Assembly (NCBI GenBank): GCA_016742215.1
Contig: JACVCC010000002.1
Location: forward strand, 62,001-126,000
Reading direction: 5' to 3'
Origin: Brevundimonas sp.
GTDB lineage: Bacteria; Pseudomonadota; Alphaproteobacteria; Caulobacterales; Caulobacteraceae
DNA: 64,000 nucleotides
Shown: one piece after another, positions 18,901-26,627 of the stretch
How the letters are laid out: the number at the start of each line of letters is the position of its first letter
Position numbering within the stretch: the stretch's first letter is position 1
Position numbers and translations under genes: made by a program
The notes under the pieces: model-generated
What the model saw: only the letters and a program-made list of their open reading frames with translations
The model's database searches: none
Told to the model about the DNA's origin: nothing

Positions 18901-19552
18901 CCGTCGCTTCCTCAAGTTCGAGCTGGATCGCTACCTGCGCTCGCGCGGCACGGAGCGACTGGAGGAGCTGCCCCTGATCCGGGTCGAGAACCAGGGCTAC
19001 ATCCACTACCAGAAGGGCGGCCTGATCATGTATCTGCTGCGCGACCAGATCGGTGAGGATGCGGTGAACCGAGCCCTGCGTCGGGTGATCGCCCGGTACG
19101 CCTTCCAGGGCGCGCCCTATCCGCGCTCGCTGGATCTGCTGGCCGCCCTGCGGGCCGAGGCTCCGGCGGACAAGCAGGCCCTGATCACCGACCTGTTCGA
19201 GAAGATCACCCTGTATGACGTCAAGACGACCGGAGCGACGGCGACCCGCCGCGCCGACGGCCGCTGGGACGTCACCGTCACCGTGGACGCCCGCAAGCTC
19301 TACGCCGACGGCAAGGGCGAGGAGACCGACGCGCCGCTCAACGAGAGCTTTGACGTCGGCCTGTTCTCGGCCGAGCCGGGCAAGGGCCGCTTCGACCAGG
19401 GCGATGTGCTGCTGTTCGAGCGCCGCCAGATCCGCACGGGCGTCCAGACCCTGCGCTTCATCACCACGCGCAAGCCGGCCTTCGCGGGCGTCGATCCCTA
19501 CAACAAGTGGATCGACCGCAACTCGGACGACAACGTCAGGGCGGTGGAGTAG
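15977..19552 (+). CDS. ABC-2 type permease fused to M1-family aminopeptidase-like domain
   Basis: A single 1191-residue chain. The first ~600 residues carry about twelve membrane segments in two ABC-2 permease-like halves (RYQLRQPAFWVIFIVFALLSFG at the start; a second block from about residue 300). The last ~570 residues are a soluble M1-like peptidase: beta-sandwich (VADVRLVLDLHPHEPRLTARGTYVLENRT), then HEMGHQWW with His931, Glu932 and His935, and a downstream Glu955 in SETLAQYSAL. The spacing from HEXXH to that Glu is 19, not the usual 18, and the GAMEN motif is not recognisable. Orientation suggests that the peptidase faces the periplasm. Such fusions are known in bacteria but have no agreed substrate. 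Confidence 0.9.
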   Translation: MFGNIASFEFRYQLRQPAFWVIFIVFALLSFGAVASENVSLGSGGNVFKNAPYSLAIAHIAFNVFFMLGSTAIVANAVARDTSTGYGPLILSTPVSKSSYLFGRFFGAFAAVALCYLSISFGTLLGTVMPWVDPETLGPLRPFDYLYAYGVYGLTGLFLTSALFFMLATVTRSMMATYVGVVAVIILYLATNGVLGSRPEFETALAWAEPFGSGAYSLATKYWTAAEKNSINAPLEGVLLWNRVLWTLAGAVILAGTYALFNPSPRGAKAKKAEKLRAITEAAPAPAVPAGRLPQPAHGLRAAWAQLVSRTGFEMAMIFRSPAYLVLLLLGFAFAIAMLFFTGEMYGAPILLVTRVAITALFGAFSLISIVIAIYYSGELVWRDRERKTHEIIDASAAPDWTFLIPKTLALVLVLFSTALIGILAGVITQAIKGYYDFELGKYVFWYAIPQAVSFSLLAVLAIFVQALSPNKFVGWAIMVVYLISTIVLSNIGFDHPIYQYGTGLPVPLSDMNGRGDFAGFNAWFDLYWTAFAIVLLVVVYGLWRRGTETRLMPRLKRFPRRLAGPAGVLGGLALAVFVGVGAFIYTNTNVWNEYRTRSATEQLQADAEKALLRYENVPQPAVADVRLVLDLHPHEPRLTARGTYVLENRTSEPQDQIHLRWPEELQIRSLSIQGATLEREWPQFDYRIYRFATPLQPGEKRTMTFETVLEQRGFKAGGNTTRIVDNGTFVNNAEFAPSIGMNRNGLLTDRSKRRKHGLPAELRPAKLEDEGARSHNYIGADWVNADITVTTDADQTPIAPGYKVSDVTRDGRRTARFVTDAPILHFFSVQSARYEVLRRQHNGVSLEVYHDAQHARNAPRMIEAMQASLDYYTRAFSPYQFRQARIIEFPGYASFAQAFANTMPYSEGIGFIADFSDPTKIDYVTYITAHEMGHQWWAHQVVGSDQQGMTVLSETLAQYSALMVMEKMYGRDDIRRFLKFELDRYLRSRGTERLEELPLIRVENQGYIHYQKGGLIMYLLRDQIGEDAVNRALRRVIARYAFQGAPYPRSLDLLAALRAEAPADKQALITDLFEKITLYDVKTTGATATRRADGRWDVTVTVDARKLYADGKGEETDAPLNESFDVGLFSAEPGKGRFDQGDVLLFERRQIRTGVQTLRFITTRKPAFAGVDPYNKWIDRNSDDNVRAVE

Positions 19553-19573
19553 GGCCGCAGCGCGGCGGTGATT

Positions 19574-19654
19574 AGTGGTTGGTGGTTAGTTGTTGTGTAT
19601 CGCCGGGTTGGAGCCCGGCTAGGGTGCTGGACTAACCGGCAGCCACTAACCACT
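19574..19654. repeat. Inverted repeat with internal hairpin between convergent genes
   Basis: AGTGGTTGGTGGTTA (19574-19588) and the inverse of CAGCCACTAACCACT (19640-19654) are imperfect inverted repeats about 50 bases apart. Between them is a GCCGGG/CCCGGC hairpin (19602-19619). The stretch is more A+T- and GT-rich than its surroundings. It may be a REP-like element or a bidirectional terminator for the peptidase and upp genes. Confidence 0.5.
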
Positions 19655-19658
19655 TGCC

Positions 19659-20303
19659 TCACCTCGTCCCGAACAGCCGGTCGCCGGCGTCGCCGAGGCC
19701 CGGGACGATGTAGCCGTGGTCGTTCAGGCGCTCGTCGACGGCGGCGGCCCAGATCGGGACGTCCGGGTGCCAGCCGCGCAAACGCTCCAGCCCCTCGGGG
19801 GAGGCGACCAGACAGACGAAGCGCAGGTTGGTCACCCCGCGCTCCTTCAGCCGCTCGATCGCCGCCACGGCCGTATTGGCCGTGGCGAGCATCGGGTCGA
19901 TGACCACGCACAGGCGGTCGGCAACGTCCTCCGGAGCCCGGAAATAGTATTCGACCGCATCCAGCGTCTCGGGCTCGCGATACAGGCCGACGTGGCCGAC
20001 GCGGGCGGACGGCACGAGGTCCAGCATCCCCTCGACCAGCCCCAGCCCGGCCCGCAGGATCGGCACGAAGACCAGCTTCTTGCCCTCGATCTTCTGGCCG
20101 GTGGTCGGCCCGACCGGAGTCTCGACCGGATAGGGCTCCAGAGGCAGGTCGCGCGTGACCTCGTAGCAGAGCAGGGTCGAGATCTCGCGCAGCAGCTGCC
20201 GGAACCGCGCGGTCGAGGTGTCCTTCGACCGCATGATCGACAGCTTGTGGGCGACCAGGGGGTGATCCACGACGGTCACGCCGTCCATCCTGAAAGCGGC
20301 CAT
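19659..20303 (-). CDS. upp: Uracil phosphoribosyltransferase
   Basis: 214 residues, normal family length. It makes UMP from uracil and PRPP. Family blocks: [59 protein letters not shown], the PRPP loop and C-terminal [18 protein letters not shown]. The PRPP loop reads [10 protein letters not shown] rather than the usual DPMLATGGS/GNS. The ATG overlaps the stop of the URC4-like gene (TGATG), so it is the last gene of the uracil-degradation operon; the enzyme probably supplies UMP to that pathway as well as for salvage. Confidence 0.92.
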   Translation of the reverse strand: MAAFRMDGVTVVDHPLVAHKLSIMRSKDTSTARFRQLLREISTLLCYEVTRDLPLEPYPVETPVGPTTGQKIEGKKLVFVPILRAGLGLVEGMLDLVPSARVGHVGLYREPETLDAVEYYFRAPEDVADRLCVVIDPMLATANTAVAAIERLKERGVTNLRFVCLVASPEGLERLRGWHPDVPIWAAAVDERLNDHGYIVPGLGDAGDRLFGTR

Positions 20304-21514
20304 CAGAATACGGTCCCGTCTGAAACGATGGTCAGGGGCGGTCCGCCGCCCGGTCGGCGCTCGGCGGCGGCGCGACGCCCGGCGGCCCAGGTGCCGCCCT
20401 CCAGCACGCTGGCCAGAGGCATGGCCTGCGCCGTCACGCCCAGCTCCTCGCGCACCAGCGGTGCGATCCGGTCCAGCAGGGCGACGGTCATGGCGCGCCA
20501 GCCGACCACCAGCGGATCGGAAACCGGCCATGTTTTGTCCGCATCTGCCGGATCCTTCAGCGTCAGCACGCCGAGGTCGGTGAACAGGCCGCCGTTGCGG
20601 TACTCCGCCAGCCCGGTCAAACCGTCCAGATCGACGACCTCGACCCCTGCCGTCTGAAGAGGCTCGACCAGCGAATAGCTAAGCCACTGGGACAGTTTGT
20701 GGATCGGCACGAGGCCGTCGGTGGCGTCGTCCCGCTTCATCGCCGGATGTCGCCAGCAGTCGCCCAGATCGACACCACCCAGCGACAGCCGATCCTGCCA
20801 GACCGGCCCCAGAGCCTCGAGCAGCAGTTCGAGGATGGCGGGGGCGGGGAGGCGGCCGCTGTCAGCCCGCGCGATCAGCACGTCGGCCAGCCCGCCGGGC
20901 CGCGCCGTGTCCTTCGTCGCGAACAGGTCCGCTCGCTTCAGGCACTGATCGCCGAGGCGCCTCAGCAGGGCCGCGCGGCCCTCAATGCCGACCAGCGGAT
21001 TGTCCGCCGAGACCTGGAAGCCGGCCGCCAGATCGTCCGCCGACAGCCGCGCCAGCGCCCCGGCGTCGACGCGCAGCGGATCCCCGGCCGTCGCCGAAAA
21101 GGCGCCCGCCTCGAGCATGCGCAGCGAGGCGATGGCCAAGCCTTCCGAGCGCGCCAGCGTCCGGCCTGTCCCGGCGTCCGCATAGGCCCAGCCGGGGCCG
21201 GAGCCGGCGTCCAGCAGCACCGACACGATGGCCAGATCGAACTCGGTCCGCGCCCGGGTCGCCGCGTCCTGCCAGTCGACCCCGTCGGCGATCGGTTCCC
21301 ACAGATCCGCGCCGTCGACGGCGAAGTGTCGCCAGCGCGCGTGGAAGGGCACGGCCAGCGTCGGATACTGTTCCCGGATCACGGCGGCGACGTAGCGAGC
21401 CGTCTCCGGCAGGCGATCCAGATCGACCGTCCAGTGCTTCAGACCATCCGCCAGCCCGATGGCCAGCATCTCGTGCGCCCGCTCGCGGACGGCGGCGGGG
21501 CTCAGCAGGCTCAT
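20303..21514 (-). CDS. URC4/Urg3-like protein (DUF1688), uracil catabolism
   Basis: 403 residues matching DUF1688 in my memory of the family: [33 protein letters not shown] at the N-terminus, [18 protein letters not shown] block ([26 protein letters not shown]) and [14 protein letters not shown]. The yeast homologue URC4 is needed for uracil breakdown by the URC pathway; its reaction is not settled. ATG 21514 lies 13 bases past the URC1-like stop; an upstream ATG at 21559 would overlap that gene. It ends exactly at the upp start. The operon context makes the assignment firm. Confidence 0.85.
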   Translation of the reverse strand: MSLLSPAAVRERAHEMLAIGLADGLKHWTVDLDRLPETARYVAAVIREQYPTLAVPFHARWRHFAVDGADLWEPIADGVDWQDAATRARTEFDLAIVSVLLDAGSGPGWAYADAGTGRTLARSEGLAIASLRMLEAGAFSATAGDPLRVDAGALARLSADDLAAGFQVSADNPLVGIEGRAALLRRLGDQCLKRADLFATKDTARPGGLADVLIARADSGRLPAPAILELLLEALGPVWQDRLSLGGVDLGDCWRHPAMKRDDATDGLVPIHKLSQWLSYSLVEPLQTAGVEVVDLDGLTGLAEYRNGGLFTDLGVLTLKDPADADKTWPVSDPLVVGWRAMTVALLDRIAPLVREELGVTAQAMPLASVLEGGTWAAGRRAAAERRPGGGPPLTIVSDGTVF

Positions 21515-21527
21515 GGCCTGCGCGGCG

Positions 21528-22781
21528 TCAGAACTGCTCAAGATCGCGGCCCACCACACGGGTCAGTTCGTCGGCCGACTTCGCGCCCTCGGGCGTGAAG
21601 TAGCCGGCGGCCTTCTTGGCCTCCATCTCCACCGAGGCGTCCGGCGGGATCAGATAGTCGGGGATCGGCACCCTCTCCCCGATCTCGATGCCGCCGCCGG
21701 TGATGGCGTCGTGCTTCATGTTCGACATGGAGACGAAGCGGTCGATCTTCGTGATGCCCAGCCAGTGCAGGATGTCCGGCATCAGCTGCTGGAAGCGCGC
21801 GTCCTGCACCCCGGCCACGCATTCGGTGCGCTCGAAATAGGTCGCCGCCTGGTCTCCGCCCGGCTGGCGCTTGCGGGCGTTGTAGACGAGGAACTTCGTC
21901 ACCTCGCCCAGGGCCCGGCCTTCCTTGCGGTTATAGACGATCAGGCCGGCCCCGCCGCTCTGCGCCTCCTGCACACACTCCTCGATGCCGTGGGTCAGAT
22001 AGGGGCGACAGGTGCAGATGTCCGAGCCGAACACGTCCGAGCCGTTGCACTCGTCGTGCACCCGGCAGGTCAGTCGTCGCGCCGGATCGGCGATCGCGGC
22101 CGGATCGCCGAAGATGTACAGGGTGATGCCCCCGATGGGCGGCAGGAACACCTTGATATCCGGCCGGGTGACTAGGTCGGCGTACATCCCGCCGGTTTGC
22201 TCGAACAGGGTCCGGCGCAGGGCCGTCTCGCTCACGCCGAAGCGCTCGGCGATGCCGGGCAGATACCAGACCGGATCGATCGCGGCCTTGGTCACGGCCA
22301 CATCGCCGGTGTCATGCACGATCTGGCCGTCCACCTTGATGCGACCGGCGGTGATGGCCTCGTTGATCTCGCCCAACTGCAGCCGGGCCTTGGTCACCGC
22401 GATGGTCGGGCGGATATCGACGCCGTCGCGCAGCTCGTCGGCGAAGTCCTCGGCCACCCGCGCGCCCCAAGGATCCAGCGACACGATCTTGCCGGGATCG
22501 GTCCACTGCGGGAACGGGCCCATCTCGGCGGTGGGCGACGTATTGGTCAGGTCAGGCCGGTTTGTCGCGCTCATCGCGCCGGACGACACCGCCAGCGCGC
22601 GATAGACGGAATAGGCGCCGCCGTGGGCGCCGATGGCGTTGCGGTCGGCGCCCGCGTTCACGGTGCCGATCACCGGCCCCCGCTCGCGGGCCGTCGCTGC
22701 GCCCCAGTGGATCGGAAAGCGCGAGGCGGTCCCCGCGCCGGGGTGGGAGTTGAGCCGGATGTGGCTCGGTCGGTTCGACAT
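21528..22781 (-). CDS. URC1-like GTP cyclohydrolase II homologue, uracil catabolism
   Basis: 417 residues. The C-terminal half has the GTP cyclohydrolase II layout: CRVHDECNGSDVFGSDICTCRPYL contains the three zinc-type cysteines (C-x10-C-x-C), followed by GLIVYNRKEGRALG. The N-terminal extension of about 180 residues distinguishes URC1-type proteins from riboflavin enzymes. In Lachancea kluyveri, URC1 acts early in uracil degradation, on a uridine nucleotide-derived compound. ATG 22781 has an AGGAA site just upstream. It heads the operon URC1-URC4-upp and is divergent from the padR gene with a 189-base shared region. Confidence 0.85.
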   Translation of the reverse strand: MSNRPSHIRLNSHPGAGTASRFPIHWGAATARERGPVIGTVNAGADRNAIGAHGGAYSVYRALAVSSGAMSATNRPDLTNTSPTAEMGPFPQWTDPGKIVSLDPWGARVAEDFADELRDGVDIRPTIAVTKARLQLGEINEAITAGRIKVDGQIVHDTGDVAVTKAAIDPVWYLPGIAERFGVSETALRRTLFEQTGGMYADLVTRPDIKVFLPPIGGITLYIFGDPAAIADPARRLTCRVHDECNGSDVFGSDICTCRPYLTHGIEECVQEAQSGGAGLIVYNRKEGRALGEVTKFLVYNARKRQPGGDQAATYFERTECVAGVQDARFQQLMPDILHWLGITKIDRFVSMSNMKHDAITGGGIEIGERVPIPDYLIPPDASVEMEAKKAAGYFTPEGAKSADELTRVVGRDLEQF

Positions 22782-22910
22782 GTTTCCTCACTCGTCCCGG
22801 CTTGTTGTTTTTCTTGGGCCGGACTCGTCAGGACACACCCGGAACGGGTGGTTGTCCAGTGGGTCGCGTTCGCAGCTCTGGTCCGGCCGAAGTGCGTCGG
22901 TCTTGACTCT

Positions 22911-22953
22911 GTCACACAGTATGCGCCATACACTGTGTGTCACACACTATGTG
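22911..22953. promoter_or_regulatory. Clustered CACACAGTATG-type repeats, probable PadR operator
   Basis: Three related copies occur in about 45 bases: CACACAGTATG (22913-), CATACACTGTGTG (inverted) and CACACACTATGTG (direct, nearest padR). A TTGACT -35-like hexamer starts at 22903. The array lies just before the padR ATG, the usual place for PadR autorepression. It may also affect the divergent URC operon. Confidence 0.55.
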
Positions 22954-22970
22954 GCGGACAGGTGAACGGC

Positions 22971-23300
22971 ATGAGCCTCGATCCCGACCTTTTTGAATCC
23001 ATGCGGCTGGAACTGCGGCGCGGCTCGCTGGTGCTGGCGGTGCTCGCCTGCCTCAGGACCGAGCGCTACGGCTACACCCTGCGCCAGGCCTTGGCGGCCG
23101 ACGGGCTGGAGATGGAGGAATCCACCCTCTACCCGCTGCTGCGCCGGCTCGAGAGCCAGGGGCTGCTGGAAAGCGAATGGCGCGAGGAGGAGAAGCGGAA
23201 GAAGCGCTTCTACCGCCTGTCGCCGGGCGGCGCCGCGATGCTGACCGCCCTGACCGACGAATGGCGGGGCATCAACGCCTCGCTCGACAAGATTCTCTGA
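22971..23300 (+). CDS. PadR family transcriptional regulator
   Basis: 109 residues with the PadR winged helix: LRRGSLVLAVLACLRTERYGYTLRQALAADGLEMEESTLYPLLRRLESQGLLESEWREEEKRKKRFYRLSPGGAAML. The short C-terminus is typical of the PadR-s2 subfamily, which has one dimerisation helix. It lies 25 bases ahead of a membrane protein with an HAAS-like N-terminus; PadR regulators are commonly paired with such proteins, and the two are almost certainly one operon. The start was chosen because the PadR domain begins right after it. Confidence 0.88.
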   Translation: MSLDPDLFESMRLELRRGSLVLAVLACLRTERYGYTLRQALAADGLEMEESTLYPLLRRLESQGLLESEWREEEKRKKRFYRLSPGGAAMLTALTDEWRGINASLDKIL

Positions 23301-23325
23301 CAACCGATCGACTGGAGGGATGGGG

Positions 23326-24408
23326 ATGACCCTGACGGAACGATATCTGAATGCGGTGGCGGCCCCGCTGCCGAAGGATGAGCGCGAGGACATCATCGCG
23401 GAGCTGGCCGAGGAAATCGCCGCCCGCCGCGAGGCCCGCGAGAGCGACCTGGGCCGCGCCCTGACCGAGGACGAGGAAGAGGCGCTGTTGCGCGAGATCG
23501 GACACCCCCTGACCGTGGCCGCCCGCTACGGCAAGGGCCCGAACCATGTCGTGGGGCCGGAGCTGTTTCCGTGGTGGATGTTCGGGGTCAAGGCGGGCCT
23601 GATCGTCATGGCGATCATCGTCGCGCTTGGCGCCGTCGTCCGGGTCCTGGTCGGCGACGTCGAGGTTGGTCGCGCGATCGGGCAGGGGCTCCATAGCCTG
23701 TTCAACGGCGCGATCATGCTCGTCGGCTTCGCCACGATCGCCGGCTTCATCTTCGAGCGGCAGAAAAAACGGCCTGACTTCATGTGCGAGTGGCGCGTGA
23801 AGGATCTGGGGGTGTTCGAGCTCGGTGGCGGCCTCGACGCTGACCGCGTCTCTCGCGGCCTCCAGCAGGGGGACTGGAGCGGGATGAAGCCCATCGTCGT
23901 CACGCCGAAATCCTCGCCGGTGGTGCGCGGCCTCGCCAGCGCGATCGGTGTGGGCGTGGTCCTGCTGTGGTGGATCGGCTGGCTGCCCCTGACCCACACC
24001 ACGCCGGAGACCTTCGGCGCCATCATCGGCGACGTCGACTACGGCCGCATCCTGCGCGAGCTGCACACGCTGCTCTACTGGCCCGTGATTGCGGTGCTGC
24101 TGGTCCGCATCGCCTTTGACCTGACACGGGCGGCCCATCCGGAAGGCGTGCGCTTCACGGCCCTGGGCGACATCGGCTTCGGTCTGGCCGAGGCGGCGCT
24201 GGGCTTCTGGCTGTGGACGGCCTCGCCGCTCTCGCCGGTGATCTACGAGCCAACGGTGGCCGATGTCGTGACCCGCGTCCGTGACATGTTCGGCAGCGGC
24301 TGGTGGTCGGTGGCGGACATCGTCATGCTGATCGTCCTGTTCGGCTTCATCGGCGCCGTCTTCCGGATCCTGCAGGCCATCGGCCGTCTGATCACCGGCA
24401 AGGCCTGA
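23326..24408 (+). CDS. PadR-linked HAAS/DUF1700-like membrane protein
   Basis: 360 residues. The first ~65 (TLTERYLNAVAAPLPKDEREDIIAELAEEIAARREARESDLGRALTEDEEEALLREIGHPLTVAARYG) form the HAAS-type helical domain found next to PadR regulators; it may bind the regulator. Six or so membrane segments follow (about residues 80-105, 122-140, 200-222, 245-265, 275-295, 330-350). GGAGG at 23314-23318 favours the ATG at 23326 over the one at 23320. The role is probably membrane sensing or anti-regulation, an inference from gene pairing. Confidence 0.75.
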   Translation: MTLTERYLNAVAAPLPKDEREDIIAELAEEIAARREARESDLGRALTEDEEEALLREIGHPLTVAARYGKGPNHVVGPELFPWWMFGVKAGLIVMAIIVALGAVVRVLVGDVEVGRAIGQGLHSLFNGAIMLVGFATIAGFIFERQKKRPDFMCEWRVKDLGVFELGGGLDADRVSRGLQQGDWSGMKPIVVTPKSSPVVRGLASAIGVGVVLLWWIGWLPLTHTTPETFGAIIGDVDYGRILRELHTLLYWPVIAVLLVRIAFDLTRAAHPEGVRFTALGDIGFGLAEAALGFWLWTASPLSPVIYEPTVADVVTRVRDMFGSGWWSVADIVMLIVLFGFIGAVFRILQAIGRLITGKA

Positions 24409-24490
24409 CCCGGAGGTTCCTCCCAGCTCGCTGCACGCCCATGTCCGAAAACCGCGAGACTTTCGGCATGGGCGGGCCCATCTTCGCGGC

Positions 24491-25594
24491 ATGGAAAACG
24501 CCAGCGAACTCGATCAGGAGGCCTGCTACCGCGCTGTGCTGACGCGCGATGCGCGGTTCGACGGCCGGTTCTTCGGCTGCGTGAAGACCACGGGCATCTA
24601 CTGCCGCCCGGTCTGCCCGGCGCGAACGCCGAAACGCGAGAACATGGTCTTCGTCGTCACCGCCGCCGCGGCCGAGGAAGCCGGCTTCCGCGCCTGCCTG
24701 CGCTGCCGCCCCGAGACCGCCCCGGACATGGGCGCATGGCGCGGCACGTCCAATACCGTCAGCCGGGCGCTGGCCCTGATCGAGGGCGGGGCGCTGGACA
24801 GCGGCGACGTCGATGACTTGGCCGGCCGTCTGGGCGTCGGCGAGCGACACCTGCGCCGCTTGTTCCGCCAGCACCTCGGCGCCGCCCCGGTCAGCGTGGC
24901 GCAGACCCGGCGCGTCCTTCTGGCCAAGGCCCTGATCCACCAGACCGACCTGTCGATGGCCCAGGTGGCGCTGGCCTCCGGCTTCGGCAGCGTCCGCCGC
25001 TTCAACGAGACGTTTCAGGCCCTGTACGACCGCCCGCCCTCGGCCCTGCGCCGGCATGGCGAGCGGGCGCATGAGGGCGGGGTGATCCTCAGCCTGCCCT
25101 ACCGCCCGCCCTATGACTGGGAGTCGATGATGGCCGCCCTGGTCGCGCGCGGGGACAGCGTCACGGGTGCGCGCTGGCGCCGGCTGCTGGACCGGGCCGT
25201 CGACGGCGCCGAGGGGCAGGTGACGGTCGAGCCCGCCGGACCGGGCCGTGTCTCGGTCTGTGTCGAGACCGCCGAGCTGAAGGCGGTGCCGGGCGTCCTG
25301 GCCCGCGTGCGCCGGGTGTTCGACCTGTCGGCCGACCCAGAGGCCATCGCCCGCGACCTTTCGGCCGATCCGGTGCTGGCGCCTCTGGTCGCCGCGCGGC
25401 CGGGCCTGCGCCTCCCCGGCGACTGGATCGACGAGGGCGCCGAGCCGCCGAACGACCGACTGAACGACGAGAGCCTGACCCTGCGCGCCGAACGCTGGCG
25501 GCCATGGCGGGCCTATGGGGCGCTGCATCTGGCCATGGCCGGCATCCGCGGCGCCGATTTGAAGGAGAACGACGATGCCAAACGCGCAGCCTGA
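24491..25594 (+). CDS. ada: Ada-type regulator: methyl-phosphotriester domain, AraC HTH, truncated AlkA domain
   Basis: 367 residues. N-terminal Ada domain with Cys38, Cys42, Cys69 and Cys72 in the same positions as in E. coli Ada; Cys38 takes a methyl group from DNA phosphotriesters and turns on the HTH (about 85-185; LAGRLGVGERHLRRLFRQHLG, VALASGFGSVRRFNETF). Next comes the AlkA N-terminal sheet domain (about 195-312, SLPYRPPYDWESMMAALVARGD ... RPGLRLPG). Here the glycosylase core should begin, but the chain jumps after a short linker to LTLRAERWRPWRAYGALHL, which is the normal end of such fusions. The roughly 110-130 residue HhH glycosylase core with its catalytic Asp is absent. It overlaps ogt by 20 bases. 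Confidence 0.85.
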   Translation: MENASELDQEACYRAVLTRDARFDGRFFGCVKTTGIYCRPVCPARTPKRENMVFVVTAAAAEEAGFRACLRCRPETAPDMGAWRGTSNTVSRALALIEGGALDSGDVDDLAGRLGVGERHLRRLFRQHLGAAPVSVAQTRRVLLAKALIHQTDLSMAQVALASGFGSVRRFNETFQALYDRPPSALRRHGERAHEGGVILSLPYRPPYDWESMMAALVARGDSVTGARWRRLLDRAVDGAEGQVTVEPAGPGRVSVCVETAELKAVPGVLARVRRVFDLSADPEAIARDLSADPVLAPLVAARPGLRLPGDWIDEGAEPPNDRLNDESLTLRAERWRPWRAYGALHLAMAGIRGADLKENDDAKRAA

Positions 25595-26105
25595 GACCCT
25601 GACCCTCGACCGCCTGATCACTCCGGTCGGCGAGGTGCTGCTGATCACCGGCCCGGAAGGCGCGGTGCGGGCGCTGGATTTCGCGGGCTACGAGCCGCGC
25701 ATGCATCGGCTGCTGGCCCGTCACAGCCCCGGCGCGACCCTGGCCGAAGGCCGCGCGCCCCAGCCGGTCCGCAAGGCGGTGCTGGCTTATTTCGAGGGCG
25801 ATGTCAGCGCGCTGGACGCCCTTCCGGTGAAAACCGGCGGCACCGCATTCCAGAAGTCCGTCTGGGCCGCCCTGCGCGCCATCCCGGTCGGCGAGACCCG
25901 CAGCTATGGCCAGCTGGCCGCCGCCATCGGCTCGCCGAAGGCCGTGCGCGCCGCCGGCCTCGCCAACGGCCAGAACCCCATCGCGGTGATCGTGCCCTGC
26001 CACCGCGTGATCGGCGCCAACGGGACCCTGACCGGCTATGCGGGCGGGCTGGAGCGCAAGCGCTGGTTGCTGGCGCACGAGGGCGTCAGCACTCGTCAGT
26101 CCTGA
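25575..26105 (+). CDS. ogt: Methylated-DNA-[protein]-cysteine S-methyltransferase
   Basis: 176 residues. It repairs O6-methylguanine by suicidal transfer to Cys142 in the VPCHRVIG motif. DNA-binding helix FQKSVWAALRAIPVGETRSYGQLAAAIGSPKAVRAAGLANGQNP and the C-terminal GGLERKRWLLAHE are as in Ogt/Ada-C. A GGAG site lies inside the ada 3' end and the start overlaps ada by 20 bases, so the two repair genes form one alkylation-response operon, presumably induced by methylated Ada. Its stop overlaps the convergent gene by 10 bases. Confidence 0.93.
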   Translation: MPNAQPETLTLDRLITPVGEVLLITGPEGAVRALDFAGYEPRMHRLLARHSPGATLAEGRAPQPVRKAVLAYFEGDVSALDALPVKTGGTAFQKSVWAALRAIPVGETRSYGQLAAAIGSPKAVRAAGLANGQNPIAVIVPCHRVIGANGTLTGYAGGLERKRWLLAHEGVSTRQS

Positions 26106-26344
26106 GGCGACCGGGCCCTGGCGGCGCGGCGATAGGCCTGTCGCGCCGCTTCGCGAATGGCGGCCGCGGCGCCGCTCCTCTGATCCAGTGTCGCGGCTTT
26201 CGTCGTCGCGGACATGGCCGCCACCACGCCTACAAGCGGAGCGACGAACAGGCTCAGGCCCATCAGGGCCTGCTCGGCGACAAACGCCGCATCGAGGATG
26301 ACCGGCGCGTCCGATGTCAGGGCGGGCTTCTCGATCCGTGTCAT
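26096..26344 (-). CDS. Small hypothetical membrane-associated protein (82 aa)
   Basis: Unrecognised. It has one hydrophobic segment (LMGLSLFVAPLVGVVAAMSA, about residues 27-46) and a basic C-terminal helix (REAARQAYRRAARARSPQD). Its ATG overlaps the stop of the upstream frame (ATGA, 26341-26344), so it is translationally coupled to the frameshifted membrane gene and probably part of the same two-gene unit. It overlaps ogt by 10 bases at the 3' end. Confidence 0.5.
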   Translation of the reverse strand: MTRIEKPALTSDAPVILDAAFVAEQALMGLSLFVAPLVGVVAAMSATTKAATLDQRSGAAAAIREAARQAYRRAARARSPQD

Positions 26345-26627
26345 CTGCTGAACAGATCCTCCGTGAAGGCGCGAACAGACTTAATCACTTCGGCCAGTAT
26401 GAAAAGGCCGAACACCACCAGATCGACGACCCAGATGGCGATCTCGGCATACCTCGCGCTGGTTGCCAGCATGGCGGGGCCAGTCCCCGGGCCTCGAAGA
26501 AATGAACGACGCCCGCGATGGCCACGGCGACGAGGAAGACGGCGATGAACGCCACTCCGCCGACGACCAGTTGAATCGAGAACGACAGAAGCGCCGCAAA
26601 CGGGCGGGAGATCGGAAATCCGGGCAT
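26341..26627 (-). pseudogene. Small two-segment membrane protein gene broken by a frameshift
   Basis: Frame one from ATG 26627 gives MPGFPISRPFAALL, a membrane helix (SIQLVVGGVAFIAVFLVAVA) and HFFEARGLAP. The frame then degenerates. In the next frame a clean continuation appears: AMLATSARYAEIAIWVVDLVVFGLFILAE, a second membrane helix, ending TEDLFSR at an ATGA overlap with the following gene. The two join perfectly if one C is added to the CCCC run (GGGG on the plus strand, 26476-26479). It is a recent frameshift or an assembly error in a homopolymer. Confidence 0.7.

Noticed and set aside
15923..19006. 1027-codon minus-strand open frame over the permease-peptidase gene
   Set aside because: A shadow of the real plus-strand gene: His/Arg/Gln-rich low-complexity translation with no recognisable domain.
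24481..24500. Alternative start for ada
   Set aside because: Upstream frame is not open with similarity; ATG 24491 places Cys38 and Cys69 in canonical positions.
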